NCBI GenBank assembly: GCA_033557465.1
Contig: CM066033.1
Coordinates: 1,244,045,523 to 1,244,109,522 of the forward strand
Length of the DNA stretch: 64,000 bases
Reading direction: 5' to 3'
Source: Ichthyophis bannanicus
Taxonomy: Eukaryota > Chordata > Amphibia > Gymnophiona > Ichthyophiidae
Of the stretch, positions 1 through 9,427 are shown in pieces. Positions within the stretch are counted from its first letter, which is position 1. The number at the start of each line of letters is the position of its first letter. A model generated the notes under the pieces. That model did no database searches. It was given only the letters and a program-made list of their open reading frames with translations, and was not told the origin of the DNA. Position numbers and translations under genes: made by a program.

Positions 1-500
1 TTTCTGTGGTCTGGATGAATGAGGATGTGAGTGTACGCATCCTTTAAATCTAAGGAGCATAGCCAATCTCCCTGCTGTAGGTAGGGCAGAAGTGTTCCAA
101 GATTAAGCATCTTGAACTTTTCCTTCTCTAGGAATTTGTTGAGATTTCTGAGGTCTAGAATAGGCCGAAGGCCACCGGTTCTTTTGGGTACAAAGAAATA
201 CCTGGAGTAGAACCCTTGATTTTGTAGGTGGGGAGGCATAGGCTCCACTGCCCTGTCCACCAACAGACCTTGGAGCTCCTGAAGGAGAAGATCTGTGTGC
301 AGGGGAGGCCTTGGAGGCTCCCTTGGAAAGTATGGAGGAGGCAGCTGTTGGAAGTGTAGCAGATAGCCCTTGTGGACTATGCTTAGCACCCAACTGTCTC
401 CAGTGATGAGTGGCCACTTGTGGGCAAACAGGGCGAGGCGACCTCCTGTGCAGGGTTGGGAGAGCAGGGACGGAGAGGCTATGCCTAAGAAGTCAAAAAC
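1..500 (-). CDS. DIRS reverse transcriptase, N-terminal part (truncated by window edge)
   Basis: The minus-strand frame is open from about 500 to the edge, in a different frame from Gag and overlapping its C-terminus. It shows the usual DIRS RT entry: a segment with YSRYFFVPKRTGGLRPILDL (about 165-225), then NLNKFL, and DWLCSLDLKDAYTHI, which is RT motif A with the first catalytic aspartate. The YLDD box lies beyond the window. RT copies the element RNA into DNA. No stop is seen in the visible part, although the Gag frame upstream carries one. Assignment rests on close agreement with copy 2 (17849-17502). Confidence 0.8.
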
Positions 501-2403
501 CCCCACCCTGCTGAGGCTTGGGAGTCCTCTGCCTACAGGGCCCATTACCCTGCCCCTTGGCCTGCTGACCCTGAGGGGGAGCCTGGGAGGCCTGGTACTG
601 TGGGTACTGTTTGTAGGCAGTGCCCTTCCTCGGGTAAAAGGGCTTTTTACCCAAGCCCTTCTTTTTGCGAGAAGGGGCAGAAGTCTTTCTATACAGCCTT
701 GTCCTCGTGAGGTGCTCGGTTTCGAGCTGTGCGGCCTTCTCGGTCATGGGCTTGCCAAAAAGGTTCTCACCTCGGCAAGGGACATCGACCAACTTGTCCT
801 GAACCCATGGCTCGAGGTCCGATGACTGCAGCCATGCCTGGCGTCGAGCCGTGATGCCGGCTGCCGCAACACGGGCCGAAGCCTCGAAGCCATCGTAGGC
901 AGCACGGGACATAAACTTGGAGCATTCCCGGATTCCCGAGGACAAGGACTTGAACCTCTGCAAGGGTTCCCCGGAGAGACCAGCAGAGAACCCGGCCAGC
1001 TCCTTGGCCAGGTCCCGCAAGTACATGCCCATGTACAGCTGGTAAGACTGGACACGGCAAGCAAGCATCGAGCCCTGGAAGCACTTTCTACCAAAACCAT
1101 CCAGGTTCCAGGCCTCCCTGCCAGGGGGCACCGCGGAGTGCATCGTCTGACTTTTCAGGCGATGCATGGTCGATTCCCCCATCATGGAATGGTGTGGCAG
1201 CTGCGCCTTCTGAAAGCCAGGGCTCTTACGGAGTCAATAGATAGAATCGACCCGCTTGCTTAGAACCGACGCCGAGGCCGGTGCCTCCCACATCCGGAAG
1301 AGGAGCCATTCCAGCATCGGAGGAACCGGAACAGTAAAGGCCTCCTTCGGAGGAGAGTCATACTGTAGGGCCTCGAGCTCCTCGGCTCGAGGCTCCTCCT
1401 CAGGGTCCGCAGGGATAGCCAACGCAGTGGCCATATCCCGAACGAACTCCGAGAACCGGGTATCCTCCGGAGGAGATCTACTCCGGGGCTCGGACTGCTG
1501 TGAGTCCGATGGGATGCACCGAGTCCGGAAGGTATCGGGGGACTCCTCGTCCTCCGTCTCCCAGGCAGACTCGTCCGATGAGGAATCGGGGTTCGACCGC
1601 GCGGGGCCTGTGGGCACCCGCCCCGACGCCGAAGGCACTGGCGTCAATGCCCTCGATCCCGAACGGGAGATCGAGGGAGACCGCGACCGAAGTAGACCTC
1701 GAGCCTTCATGGTCTCGAGTATCGGTTCGGTCTCTGGGGTCGACTTCGATGTCGATGTCCCAGTGGTCGGGGCAGATGCGCCAGACAGGCTGGCCATCAG
1801 TGCCCGCTGCTGTTCCATGAAGGCAGACAATCTGCACCCCAAGGCTGTCAGCCTGAGACCCAGCTCAGGAGACTCAGCAGCCACCGACTCGGGCCCCGGC
1901 GGCGCCAGGCCCGACGTCGGCTCTCTGAGAGGAGAGTCCACGAGGACTATAGGACTTACGTGTCCAACAGACTCCGGCTCCACACGAGGTACTTTTGTCG
2001 GCTTCTCCTGTTCCACGGGCCCGGGGCGACGGTCGGGGGTCTGAGACCTAGCTCTCGAGGAGCCAGGGACCTCTTCCGATGATGCCCTCGTGAGCCGCTT
2101 ATTCCTCTTTTGTTCCCGGTCGGGGGACCCCCTGTCCGAGGAGCCCCGACGGTGCTCGGGATCCGATTCCCGAGATGTCGAGACCTCAGACGAGGTCCGG
2201 GCCCGGCCGGAGGCCGAGTCGGAGAAAAGCCTTTCCTTTTGGTGCTGACGACTTCGAAGCGCCTTGGAAGACATATTTCCACATGGTCCACAGATCTTAG
2301 GATCATGGTCAGGACCCAGGCACCGAAAGCAGCAGTCGTGTGTGTCGGTGAGAGACATTAGTTTCTTGCACCGATCACACTTTTTGAAACCACTGGAAGC
2401 CAT
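493..2403 (-). pseudogene. DIRS Gag-like protein, one nonsense codon
   Basis: Start ATG at 2403-2401. The N-terminus is cysteine-rich (KKCDRCKKL, CCFRCLG, CGPCGN), a zinc-binding pattern shared with copy 2. The middle is a long Ser/Arg/Glu/Pro-rich, probably disordered region. The C-terminal half (1185-493) contains the block conserved in all four copies here: 'HSAVPPGRE', 'GFGRKCFQGSML', 'WVQDKLVDVPCRGENLFGK', followed by a basic Gln-rich tail. Both halves are in one frame and are interrupted only by TGA at 1236-1234. The sister copies have no stop there, and CGA to TGA (CpG decay) would explain it. Gag is presumed to package element RNA; no enzymatic role is expected. Confidence 0.8.
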
Positions 2404-2619
2404 CGGGAAAAAAGGGTCCCCGCGAGGTCAAAGGACCGGCCTTCCAAGGAAAAAGAAAAAAAGGGCGCGAACCCCAGCCACGAAGGGCAAAAACCGATAA
2501 AAGAAGAGCGGGCTCGATACCGGTGTACCGAACCCAGCGGGAGGGGAACCGGCGTCGAACCGGAGAAAAAATAGCGAAGGAATTGCGAAAAAATCCAACT
2601 ATTTTCCGGGAGGACTAGG

Positions 2620-2815
2620 ACACACGTCTGATGGGCTTCACGGAAAAAGAGAGACTGAGCAAGATGGCACCTTTAGGCGGGAAGGGAACCGCGCATGCGT
2701 GCCTGCATTCCCAAAGGCTTTCTTGGAAAGCTGGGGAAATGCTCCGCGAGGGCTCCATCGACGTCGATGTCACCCATATGTGAGGACTGACTTCCTGCTT
2801 GGTTCTGGAGAAAAG
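2620..2815. repeat. Left inverted terminal repeat of DIRS copy 1
   Basis: It contains 'caagatggcacc', 'gcgcatgcgtg', 'aaaggctttcttggaaag', 'ctggggaaatgctc', 'acccatatgtgaggactg' and 'cttcctgcttggttctgg'. The same landmarks occur in order in the left repeat of copy 2 (20290-20490) and, inverted, in the right repeats at 14304 and 59545. Confidence 0.75.
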
Positions 2816-4208
2816 TCTGTAACCTGAAAACCACCAAAAGCAGTGAGTAAGGCAGGGAGAATGATTCTAGCCTGAATGGTTAAGTACCCTGTTGAAGGAA
2901 GAAAAAGACAATTACTTTGATTTGAAGAAAAGAAACTGTGTTTATTGCTGTATGTTTGGGAAACAGCTACGTATGGTGTGAAAGCCAGCTAAAGCAATTT
3001 CACTGTTGGGTTTTTGTGTGATTTTCCTGAGGATCATTTGTCTTGGAGAAGAATCCTGTTGTTTTGTTTGAGCTATATGCTTTTTTGAAAAGAAGGAAAT
3101 AAATTCCTGTGTGTCTTTGAAAAAACCCTCGGTTCTCAATACTACTGTTTTTTTTTTAAGTGGTAGCACAACTACAAGTCCCAGCAGCCCAAGCTCTGGA
3201 CGAGGACAAATTATTCTTTATTCAAAGACTAAATAGTGGCACCCCTATGCCTATAGGCCGTGGCATGGGCTAGGGCCCCCCACACTTGTCATAGTGGGAG
3301 ATCATCTTGCATCCAGTGATCTGACAGGAGTGCCGTGGCCTTTCAATCTGAGGGACCCAGATGGAGTAGAGGAAGCTGCTGGGCCTACAACCAGTCAAGG
3401 CAGAATATTTATGTGTTTGGACTGGCAATAAAAGCACTCTGCCCTCAATAGCACACACTGCTGAATCCCTCAAATGGAAGAGGGAGCAATATTCACAGAC
3501 CGCCCCTATAGCTACAACTATGTTTTAATAGAAAGCGCTGCTTCATGAGCCGCAACAACCACAGGAAAGGGAGCCAGGAACTCCTGCAGAGACCACGGAG
3601 CTCCCAGCTCCTATCGGGAGGACAGACTGCACGAAGGTCATAGCCTCCAGCCCATCCCAAGGAGCAACCACAGCAGCACCAGCAAAAACAAAGATAGTCA
3701 TCACTGTAGTGTGCTGGGCCCATCACCATGTGATAGGCCTCTACAGCCTACCTGTCTACCTGCTGCCCCCGCTGTGGTCTACGTCAGCCCAAGAACCCCT
3801 GATGGATCCTAAACTCAACCTTAGAAAAGAATAGCCTCCTGCCCTGAGGTCTGGTACCATCTTAGAAAACCGATGGCGCCATTTTATGAGTACCAGGCAC
3901 TAAATGAATCATGAGCAGATCAGACTGCCCATAAAGAGAACAGAAATTTTCAGAAAGAATAGCCTCCTGCTCTGAGGTCCGGTACTGCCTGATCTAGATT
4001 GAATTAGACACAGACTATCTTGGTCTTCTTATTTTAACTAATTTTCTATTTGTTACTTAATTGTAATTTTACATATTTACTATTTGCTTTCATCCCTCTC
4101 CTTTTCTTTGAAAGATCCTCACCCTCCCACCACAGTCACTTCTTATAGGTGGATTTTTTTACCACCTCTTCTCGTGTTGCTTCTTATCCCTTGATCTTTC
4201 ACCTACTA
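2816..4208. other. No recognisable gene; unassigned intergenic/repeat DNA
   Basis: Short open frames (for example 3729-3493 and 3473-3270, minus) have no motif I recognise and no consistent codon pattern. The only structure noted is a 31-bp direct repeat at 3827 and 3955. The last 120 bases are pyrimidine-rich, like the 5' part of LINE A, and may belong to its leader. Confidence 0.4.
3827..3985. repeat. 31-bp direct repeat, 128 bp apart
   Basis: The segments 3827-3857 and 3955-3985 both read aagaatagcctcctg followed by (c/t)ctgaggt(c/c)(t/c)ggtac, with two mismatches. It could mark the ends of a small degenerate insertion or a local duplication. Confidence 0.6.
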
Positions 4209-4471
4209 GTGGAGGAGTGGCCTAGTGGTTGGGGCAAGGTACTTCAGGCCAGAAGGTCAGGGGTTCAAATCCCACTAGAGGACAGCAACCTTGGGCCAGA
4301 AGGACTGGGGTTTCTAGTCCTACAGGTGCTCCTTGTGGTCTTGGGCAAGCCACTTAACCCTCCATAGCCCATGTTCCCTGTAAAATAGTTATCTCCAAGT
4401 TATAATGCCCTGTTCAATGTAAACCACACTGATGCAGAATAGCACAGTATATAAGAGAATATAAATAAATA
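4209..4471 (+). mobile_element. tRNA-derived SINE with MIR-like core (SINE 1)
   Basis: Pol III promoter boxes are visible: A box 'tggcctagtgg' (4218-4228) and B box 'ggttcaaatcc' (4262-4272), resembling a Leu/Ser-type tRNA. Next comes a core with 'cttgggcaagccacttaacc', which is close to the CORE/MIR domain. The tail reads 'cacagtatataagagaata' then taaataaat, matching the 3' end of LINE C (5465-5525, inverted) rather than that of LINE B. Non-autonomous; depends on a LINE RT in trans. A second copy with the same head is at 60496. Confidence 0.8.
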
Positions 4472-4516
4472 CCAATCCCTCAATCATTTCCTCTGCTTTC
4501 CTTTCTATCTCTTCTT

Positions 4517-4968
4517 ATGGCTCCACATCATCTATTCTTCCTATTATTGACACACTCTAACCTTTTTCCTTCATACCAACATCTTCAAAACCCTCCTCCT
4601 TTTCACCCTCTCTCTACCTTCCCCATTTCTTCTCCCAGCTTGTCTTCTACCCTTTCTTCAGCTCTTGAATTTCACTTTTTTCTTCCTCTCATTCATCCTT
4701 CTCCTTTCTCTGTGAAAGAAACTCATCCTCAGTTCTGCCGTGCTGTCTCTTCTTTTCAACACACTCTTCTGCTCCTTCTCCTTCTATCATCCGGAGACAT
4801 TAATCCCAACCCTGGCCCCCTAGCCTTTTCTCTCACTCCCAAGACAGTTCCTCACTTAACCATTCCAGTCTCATTCATATTCGTCTCCTTTCCCCCTCCT
4901 CTCTCCCTTTCTCTTGTGCTTTATGAACTGCTCATTCCATATCTATTAAACTTCCCTTTACTCACGAT
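4517..4968 (+). pseudogene. LINE A ORF2 N-terminus with a 2A-like motif
   Basis: The frame begins with a Leu/Ser/Pro-rich leader, then a run of leucines and SSGDINPNPGP (motif GDINPNPGP at 4793-4819). The ribosome-skipping 2A consensus is D-x-E-x-N-P-G-P. Here the Glu position is Asn but NPGP is intact. 2A-like sequences near the ORF2 start are known from CR1/L2-type LINEs of other animals. The frame is then cut by the hAT-like insertion at 4969. The minus-strand copy at 36385-31210 retains GDINPNSGP. Function is inferred, not shown. Confidence 0.6.
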
Positions 4969-4981
4969 CAGGGCTGGCCCA
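4961..4981. repeat. Left target duplication and TIR of hAT-like element
   Basis: The 8-bp duplication 'ctcacgat' (4961-4968) is followed by the terminal inverted repeat 'cagggctggccca' (4969-4981). The partner end is at 8364-8384. Confidence 0.85.
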
Positions 4982-5092
4982 TCCATTGAGTGAGAATGTT
5001 GTTCGCACAGGGCCCCACGCTTCAGGGGGCCCTACGCAAACTCCATTCCCGCTCAATGGACGAATGCAGAGGGAGCCGGGGAAAGCCCGCGC

Positions 5093-5226
5093 GAGTCTTT
5101 TCCCTCACACTGTCGGCTGTATCTGTGAAGCCGCGAATGCCGGAAGAAGTTAAAGGCAATACCCTTTAACCTTTCCCGGCATTCGCGGCTTCACAGATAC
5201 AGCCAATAGCGTGAGGGGAAAGACTC
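5093..5226. repeat. Large hairpin inside the hAT-like element
   Basis: Arms 5093-5156 and 5163-5226 are 64 nt each with a few mismatches, around a 6-nt loop. Both carry gtatctgtgaagccgcgaat or its complement. Subterminal hairpins occur in non-autonomous hAT elements. It could fold in transcripts of either strand. Confidence 0.85.
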
Positions 5227-5464
5227 CTTACGCTGCCGGCTGTGCAGAGGGAGCCGGGGCCTCGTGCGGGCTTCCCCAGCTCCCTCTGCAACCCCTTAGA
5301 TGGCCGTGGGGCTCTTCAGAGGGGGGGGGGCTAGTACTGAATGGGCTGTGATCAGCGGGGAACATCTTGGACTGGAAATGGCCTGTGATGGGGGGATGGA
5401 CTGGAAATGGGTTGTGATGGTTGGGGCAGAAACGGACTGAAAATGGGCTGTGATGGTGGGTTGG

Positions 5465-6680
5465 ATTTATTTATTTATTTACATCTCTTATATACTGCGC
5501 TATTATAATCAGTGCGGTGTACAGTTGAACAGAACATACTGCAATGCAACAGGCCACATTGAGTTTACAAAGAACAGGGGTAGTAAAACATGGAAGTAAC
5601 CAGGAGAACTATTTACAAATTATAATTTCTCTTTTATATAGGGATCTTTACCAAAGACATATAGGGATTTTTACCAAAGACATATGTTCATGAGTAATGG
5701 GGTGAGGGGAGGGGGAGAGCAGATTAACCATTCTCTTCAGGGGGCTGAGCTATGGGGCAGTTTGGGTAGGAGGGCAGGGTGATGGCTGTGTGTTTTCCAG
5801 AATTAGTTTCAGGGTAATGTTTTAGGAACAGGTGGTGTTTGAGAGCTTTTCTAAATAACACTAGATTCGTGATGGCTCGGATTTTGATTGGGAGGGCATT
5901 CCAGGCCCTAGGAGCAAATATGGAGAAGGCCCTACTAGCTGTTGTCTTTGTGCATTTTGTCAACATCTTGGGGACTTCTAGTGTGTTCGTCAATGTAGAT
6001 CTCCTGTTCCTGTTGACCGGTGTGCTGTGGATAAGTTTACTGATGGGCGTAGGGGGCTGGTTCTTTAGGGCTTTGAATGTCAGGATTAGGGTCTTGTAAT
6101 GGATTCTAGCCTGAAGAGGTAGCCAGTGGAGGTTCTTCAGGACTGGCGTTATGTGGTCTGACCTTGATAATCCTACAAGTACCCTCGCAGCTGAGTTCAT
6201 GGCAAGTCTGAGCGGGCTTAGAGTTGACTGTGGAAGTCCATGGAGGATGATATTAGCAAAGTCAAGATGTGGGATCACCAGGGCTTGGAAGATTGTTCGG
6301 TAGTCGGTGAAGTCAAGTAATGGGCGGAGATGACGTAGTGTACGGATCATGTGATATATTGCTTTCGTGGTGTTTTTTACATGTGCTGACATGTCGAGCC
6401 GTTGGTCGAGTGTAATGCCTAGATAGCGAATAGTGGATTTGGTCTTCAACTCAGCATTGTTGACTTTTATTGAGGAAGGTGGTGTAAACTTCTGATTTCT
6501 CGTGACAAATAGAACGTCAGTTTTGCTGTGGTTAATCCATAGGTTCTGTGTGAGGAGCCAGTCTGCTACTGCATCAAAGCATCTTAATATTGGTGAGAAG
6601 TCTGGTTGATCAATCTTGAAAGGTATGTAAATCAGGATGTCATCTGCATAGGCAAGACATTGAATATTGAAAGATCATGG
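5465..6680 (-). mobile_element. LINE C (CR1/L2-like), 5'-truncated, inserted in minisatellite
   Basis: On the minus strand the 3' tail is at 5465-5525, with 'gcgcagtatataagagatg' followed by taaataaa repeats. Upstream is the RT C-terminal half. The left boundary lies in minisatellite sequence that resumes at about 6681, so it inserted after the array formed. Confidence 0.8.
5724..6676 (-). pseudogene. LINE C reverse transcriptase, C-terminal half
   Basis: An open minus-strand frame starting within the element. The RT active-site box YADD is at 6650-6639, followed by KTDVLFVTRN, IRYLGITLDQRL (thumb-side conserved motif), IPHLDFANIILHGLP, HITPVLKNLHWLPLQARI and a C-terminal RAWNALPIKIRAI block, all typical of CR1/L2 ORF2. 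The frame is unbroken from YADD to the stop at 5724, so this is a fairly young or well-preserved fragment. The endonuclease and RT fingers are missing through 5' truncation. Confidence 0.8.
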
Positions 6681-7390
6681 ATAGGACTGCTAATGGGCTG
6701 TGATGGTGGGGGGGAACAGACTGGAAATGGGTTGTGATGGTGGGGGGTGGGGAAACGGACTGGAAATGGGCTGTGATGGAGGGGCTAGGACTACAAATGG
6801 GATGTGATGGTGGGGGGTTAACTTGGACTGGAAATGGGCTGTGATGGTGGGGGGAGGCTAGGACTGGAAATGGGCTGTGATGCGAGGGCTAAAATTGGAA
6901 ATGGGCTGATGAAGAGCTGGATTAGGACTGGAAATGGGCTGATGGGGGCTGGAATAGGACTGGAAGTGGGCTGATGAGGGGGCTAGTATTGGAAATTGGC
7001 TGATGGGGAGCTTGGAGTGGAAATGGCCTGATGGGGAACTGGAATGGAACTGGAAAAGAGCTTATGGGAGGCTAGGACTAGAAATAGGCTGATGAGGAAC
7101 TGGAATAGGACTAGAAATGGGTTGATGGGGGGAACGTGGACTGCAAATGGGTGATGGGCTGGAATAGGACTGGAAAGGGGCTGATGGGGGCTGGAATAGG
7201 ACTGGAAGTGGGCTGATGGGGGAGCTTGGAGTGGAAATGGGCTGATGGGGGGCTGGAATGGAACTGTAAAAGAGCATATGGGGGGCTAGGACTGGAAATG
7301 GGCTGATGTGGAGGCTTGGGAGAATAGGACTAGAAGGGGGCGGATGCTGGTGGGTCTAGAACTATAAGGGAGCTGATTTTGGGGGAGGAC

Positions 7391-8363
7391 TAGAAAGGGA
7401 TGGGGAATGAGAATGGAGTGGGGAAAAGATATTTTGTGTGGGAGGGAAGAAAAGTCTACGATGGGCCGGGTATTGGGAGAGTAAGTGGGGATTGAGAATG
7501 GAAGAGTGAAATTTGAGTGGATGATAAAGGAATAAGGAAAGAAATAGGGGAAAGAGCAAAAGGGGAAAGATCAGTATGTTAAAGCAGATATACAGAAAGA
7601 AAATGGAAAAAAATCTAAAAGAGAAGAAAGGACAAATGGATAGCTCGCAGAAGACACGAAGAAACCAGAAGAAAGTGACTGGAGCAATTGCAACTGAAAA
7701 AGAAAATGCACAGTCATCAAAAGGTAGATAATAAATTAAAAATAAAAAAGTATTTAACTGGAATATATCAGCTCTGGGAAAGGTGCATCATTAACGTTTT
7801 TTGTGTTTTGTTTAGTACAAGAGGAAATTAATTTATAGTTTTATTTCTCCAGTGTTGTTGTACATCCCAAGTTTGACTTTTGGGGTTCCCAGTTTAATTA
7901 CTGTCTTCCTATTTCTAAATTGTGATCCCTTGTTCTTTGGTGACGGTCTATGTTCTGCATGTGTAACCGAGCTGATTTGTGTTCATGTAGTTTCTATTTG
8001 ACCATGCCACTTGTTCTCTTATCCCAGTAGGAGATGTATTGGTATTCTCTGAGATGTACTGGTTTAATATTTGCAGTGTTGTCTTTCGATAGGTAGAGTT
8101 TGGTGCTTTGTGAGTCCTGGCAGTGCTGTTACGATATGGTGGATTTGCTATGAGTTCTAAATGGTCAGTGTTTATAGTACTTCCTAATGTGCCTGGCGGT
8201 TGGCACTGGAATATAGTAACGTAGAAATCTATTAGTCTTTCTTTATCCAGACACTCATTAAGAGGCATGTTTACTAAAAATGCATGTTAACAGTATGCAA
8301 ATGAGGCTCCCTATGCAAATGAGGCCCCACAATTAATCTCCGCACATGGCCCTGCACTCCCCT
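7391..8363. other. hAT-like element interior, no gene recognised
   Basis: A/T-rich and purine-rich DNA without transposase motifs. A short minus-strand frame at 8268-7948 has no recognisable domain. Near the right end two short repeats of 'tatgcaaatgagg' occur (about 8294-8325). Confidence 0.45.
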
Positions 8364-8384
8364 TGGGCCGCCCCTGCTCACGAT
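8364..8384. repeat. Right TIR and target duplication of hAT-like element
   Basis: 'tgggccgcccctg' (8364-8376) is the inverted partner of the left end and is followed by the 8-bp duplication ctcacgat (8377-8384). Confidence 0.85.
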
Positions 8385-9195
8385 ATCTTCATTTCTAACA
8401 CTTTCCATCTTAGCTCTTACTGAGACCTGGCTCCTCCTTGATGACACTGCATCGGTTGCTGCCCTGTCATGGCGGCTACCATTTCTCCCACACTCCTCAT
8501 GCTGCTGGCCATGATGGTGTTGCTGGGTTCCTGCTTTCTCCTTCTTGCCAATTTAAACCCCTCCTTCCTCAATATCACTCCTTTTCCTCCTTTGAAGTCC
8601 ATTCCATCTGTCTTTTTAATCCCTTACCTCTCTGGATAGTTGCTATTTATAGACACCCTGACAAGTCTACCTCTACCTTTCTCACTGATTTTGATTTATG
8701 GCTTTCCTTATTTCTGAATTCTTCTTCCCCCTCCCTTATAATATTCATGTTGATAACCCTTCTGATTCATATGTTTCTAAGCTCCTTTCCCTTACCTTCT
8801 CATTCAACCTCCAGCTTTGCTCTTCTGCCCCTATTCATCAGCACGGTCACTGCCATTACTTTGTTTTCTTCTCTAATTTCCATACCTCAGTTCTTACCTT
8901 ATTTGATTATCACCTGCTAAGCTTTGCTCTTCATTACTTCCTGCCTCAATCTCACCCAGTCTCCTCCTACCTATTTAGGAATCTTCATGCTATCGATCCA
9001 TTGGCTCTCTCCATTACTGTCTCATCACCTCTTTCTTCCACCTTGTCTTCTAAGTCTGTTGATGAAGCTATAGTTTCCTATAATACTGCTCTCTCCTCTG
9101 CTCTGGATGCTCTTGCTTCACTCATGCCACGTCCTTTGAGGTTCACTATACCTCAGCCGTGATTGCTTTCAACTGCTCGCTATCTATGCTCTTGC
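8385..9195 (+). pseudogene. LINE A endonuclease region (decayed)
   Basis: Fragments in shifting frames match the endonuclease part of the other LINE A copies: 'LTETWLLLDDTASVAAL' (frame near 8410), 'AIYRHPDKSTSTFLTDFD', and a C-terminal linker ending SVDEAIVSYNTALSSALDAL. APE-type endonuclease nicks target DNA for target-primed reverse transcription. Several frameshifts and stops make it non-coding now. It breaks at about 9195 where LINE B starts. Confidence 0.65.
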
Positions 9196-9427
9196 ACATT
9201 TATTTTATTTATTTAGACAGATTTGTATGCCACCTTTTCCTTCAATCAAGGTGGTCACGTCACATCACGATTGGAGGGTTACATTTAGCATTAGGGTATG
9301 TGTAAACATTTAGACATTACAGTTACTTAGCAGCATTTAGACAGTACAATTGAGGTAACATTTAACATGAAGGTATTTAATAATGTGGCATGATAGGTTT
9401 GTGTGTGTGGATAGGATGGGTGTGCGC

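Larger units (their letters stand above)
1..2815 (-). mobile_element. DIRS-type YR retrotransposon, copy 1 (5' part)
   Basis: Read on the minus strand, this holds the left inverted terminal repeat (about 2620-2815), a Gag frame (2403 to 493) and the start of reverse transcriptase (about 500 to the window edge). RNase H, recombinase and right terminal repeat would lie to the left of the window. The order and proteins match DIRS copy 2 at 14304-20490. DIRS elements integrate by a tyrosine recombinase and are expected to leave no target duplication; none could be tested here because one end is missing. Confidence 0.85.
5330..7390. repeat. Minisatellite, unit about 30-37 bp, split by a LINE
   Basis: Irregular repeats of 'ggactggaaatgggctg' plus 'tgatggtgggggg' or 'atggggggctggaata' occupy 5330-5464 and 6681-7390. 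LINE C (5465-6680) sits between the two blocks. Unit length and G-tract vary, so the array has diverged. One strand is G-rich. Confidence 0.85.
4969..8376. mobile_element. Non-autonomous hAT-like DNA transposon, 3.4 kb
   Basis: It is bounded by 13-bp inverted repeats (cagggctggccca and, inverted, caggggcggccca; 11 of 13 match) and an exact 8-bp target duplication, ctcacgat, in LINE A. The 8-bp duplication and CAGGG start are hAT hallmarks. No transposase is seen. The interior holds a 64-bp-arm hairpin, a GGACTGGAAATGGGCTG-type minisatellite, and a LINE C copy inserted within the minisatellite. Joining 4968 to 8385 restores LINE A. Confidence 0.8.

Noticed and set aside
1256..2044. 262-codon plus-strand open frame
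   Set aside because: Antisense to the DIRS Gag low-complexity region; no motif, and the minus-strand frame explains the sequence.
4209..4290. Functional tRNA gene
   Set aside because: A and B boxes are present but no cloverleaf with a proper acceptor stem; the copy at 60496 shows it is a SINE head.
5330..7390. CRISPR-like array
   Set aside because: Units are degenerate, contiguous and without unique spacers in a eukaryotic context: a minisatellite.
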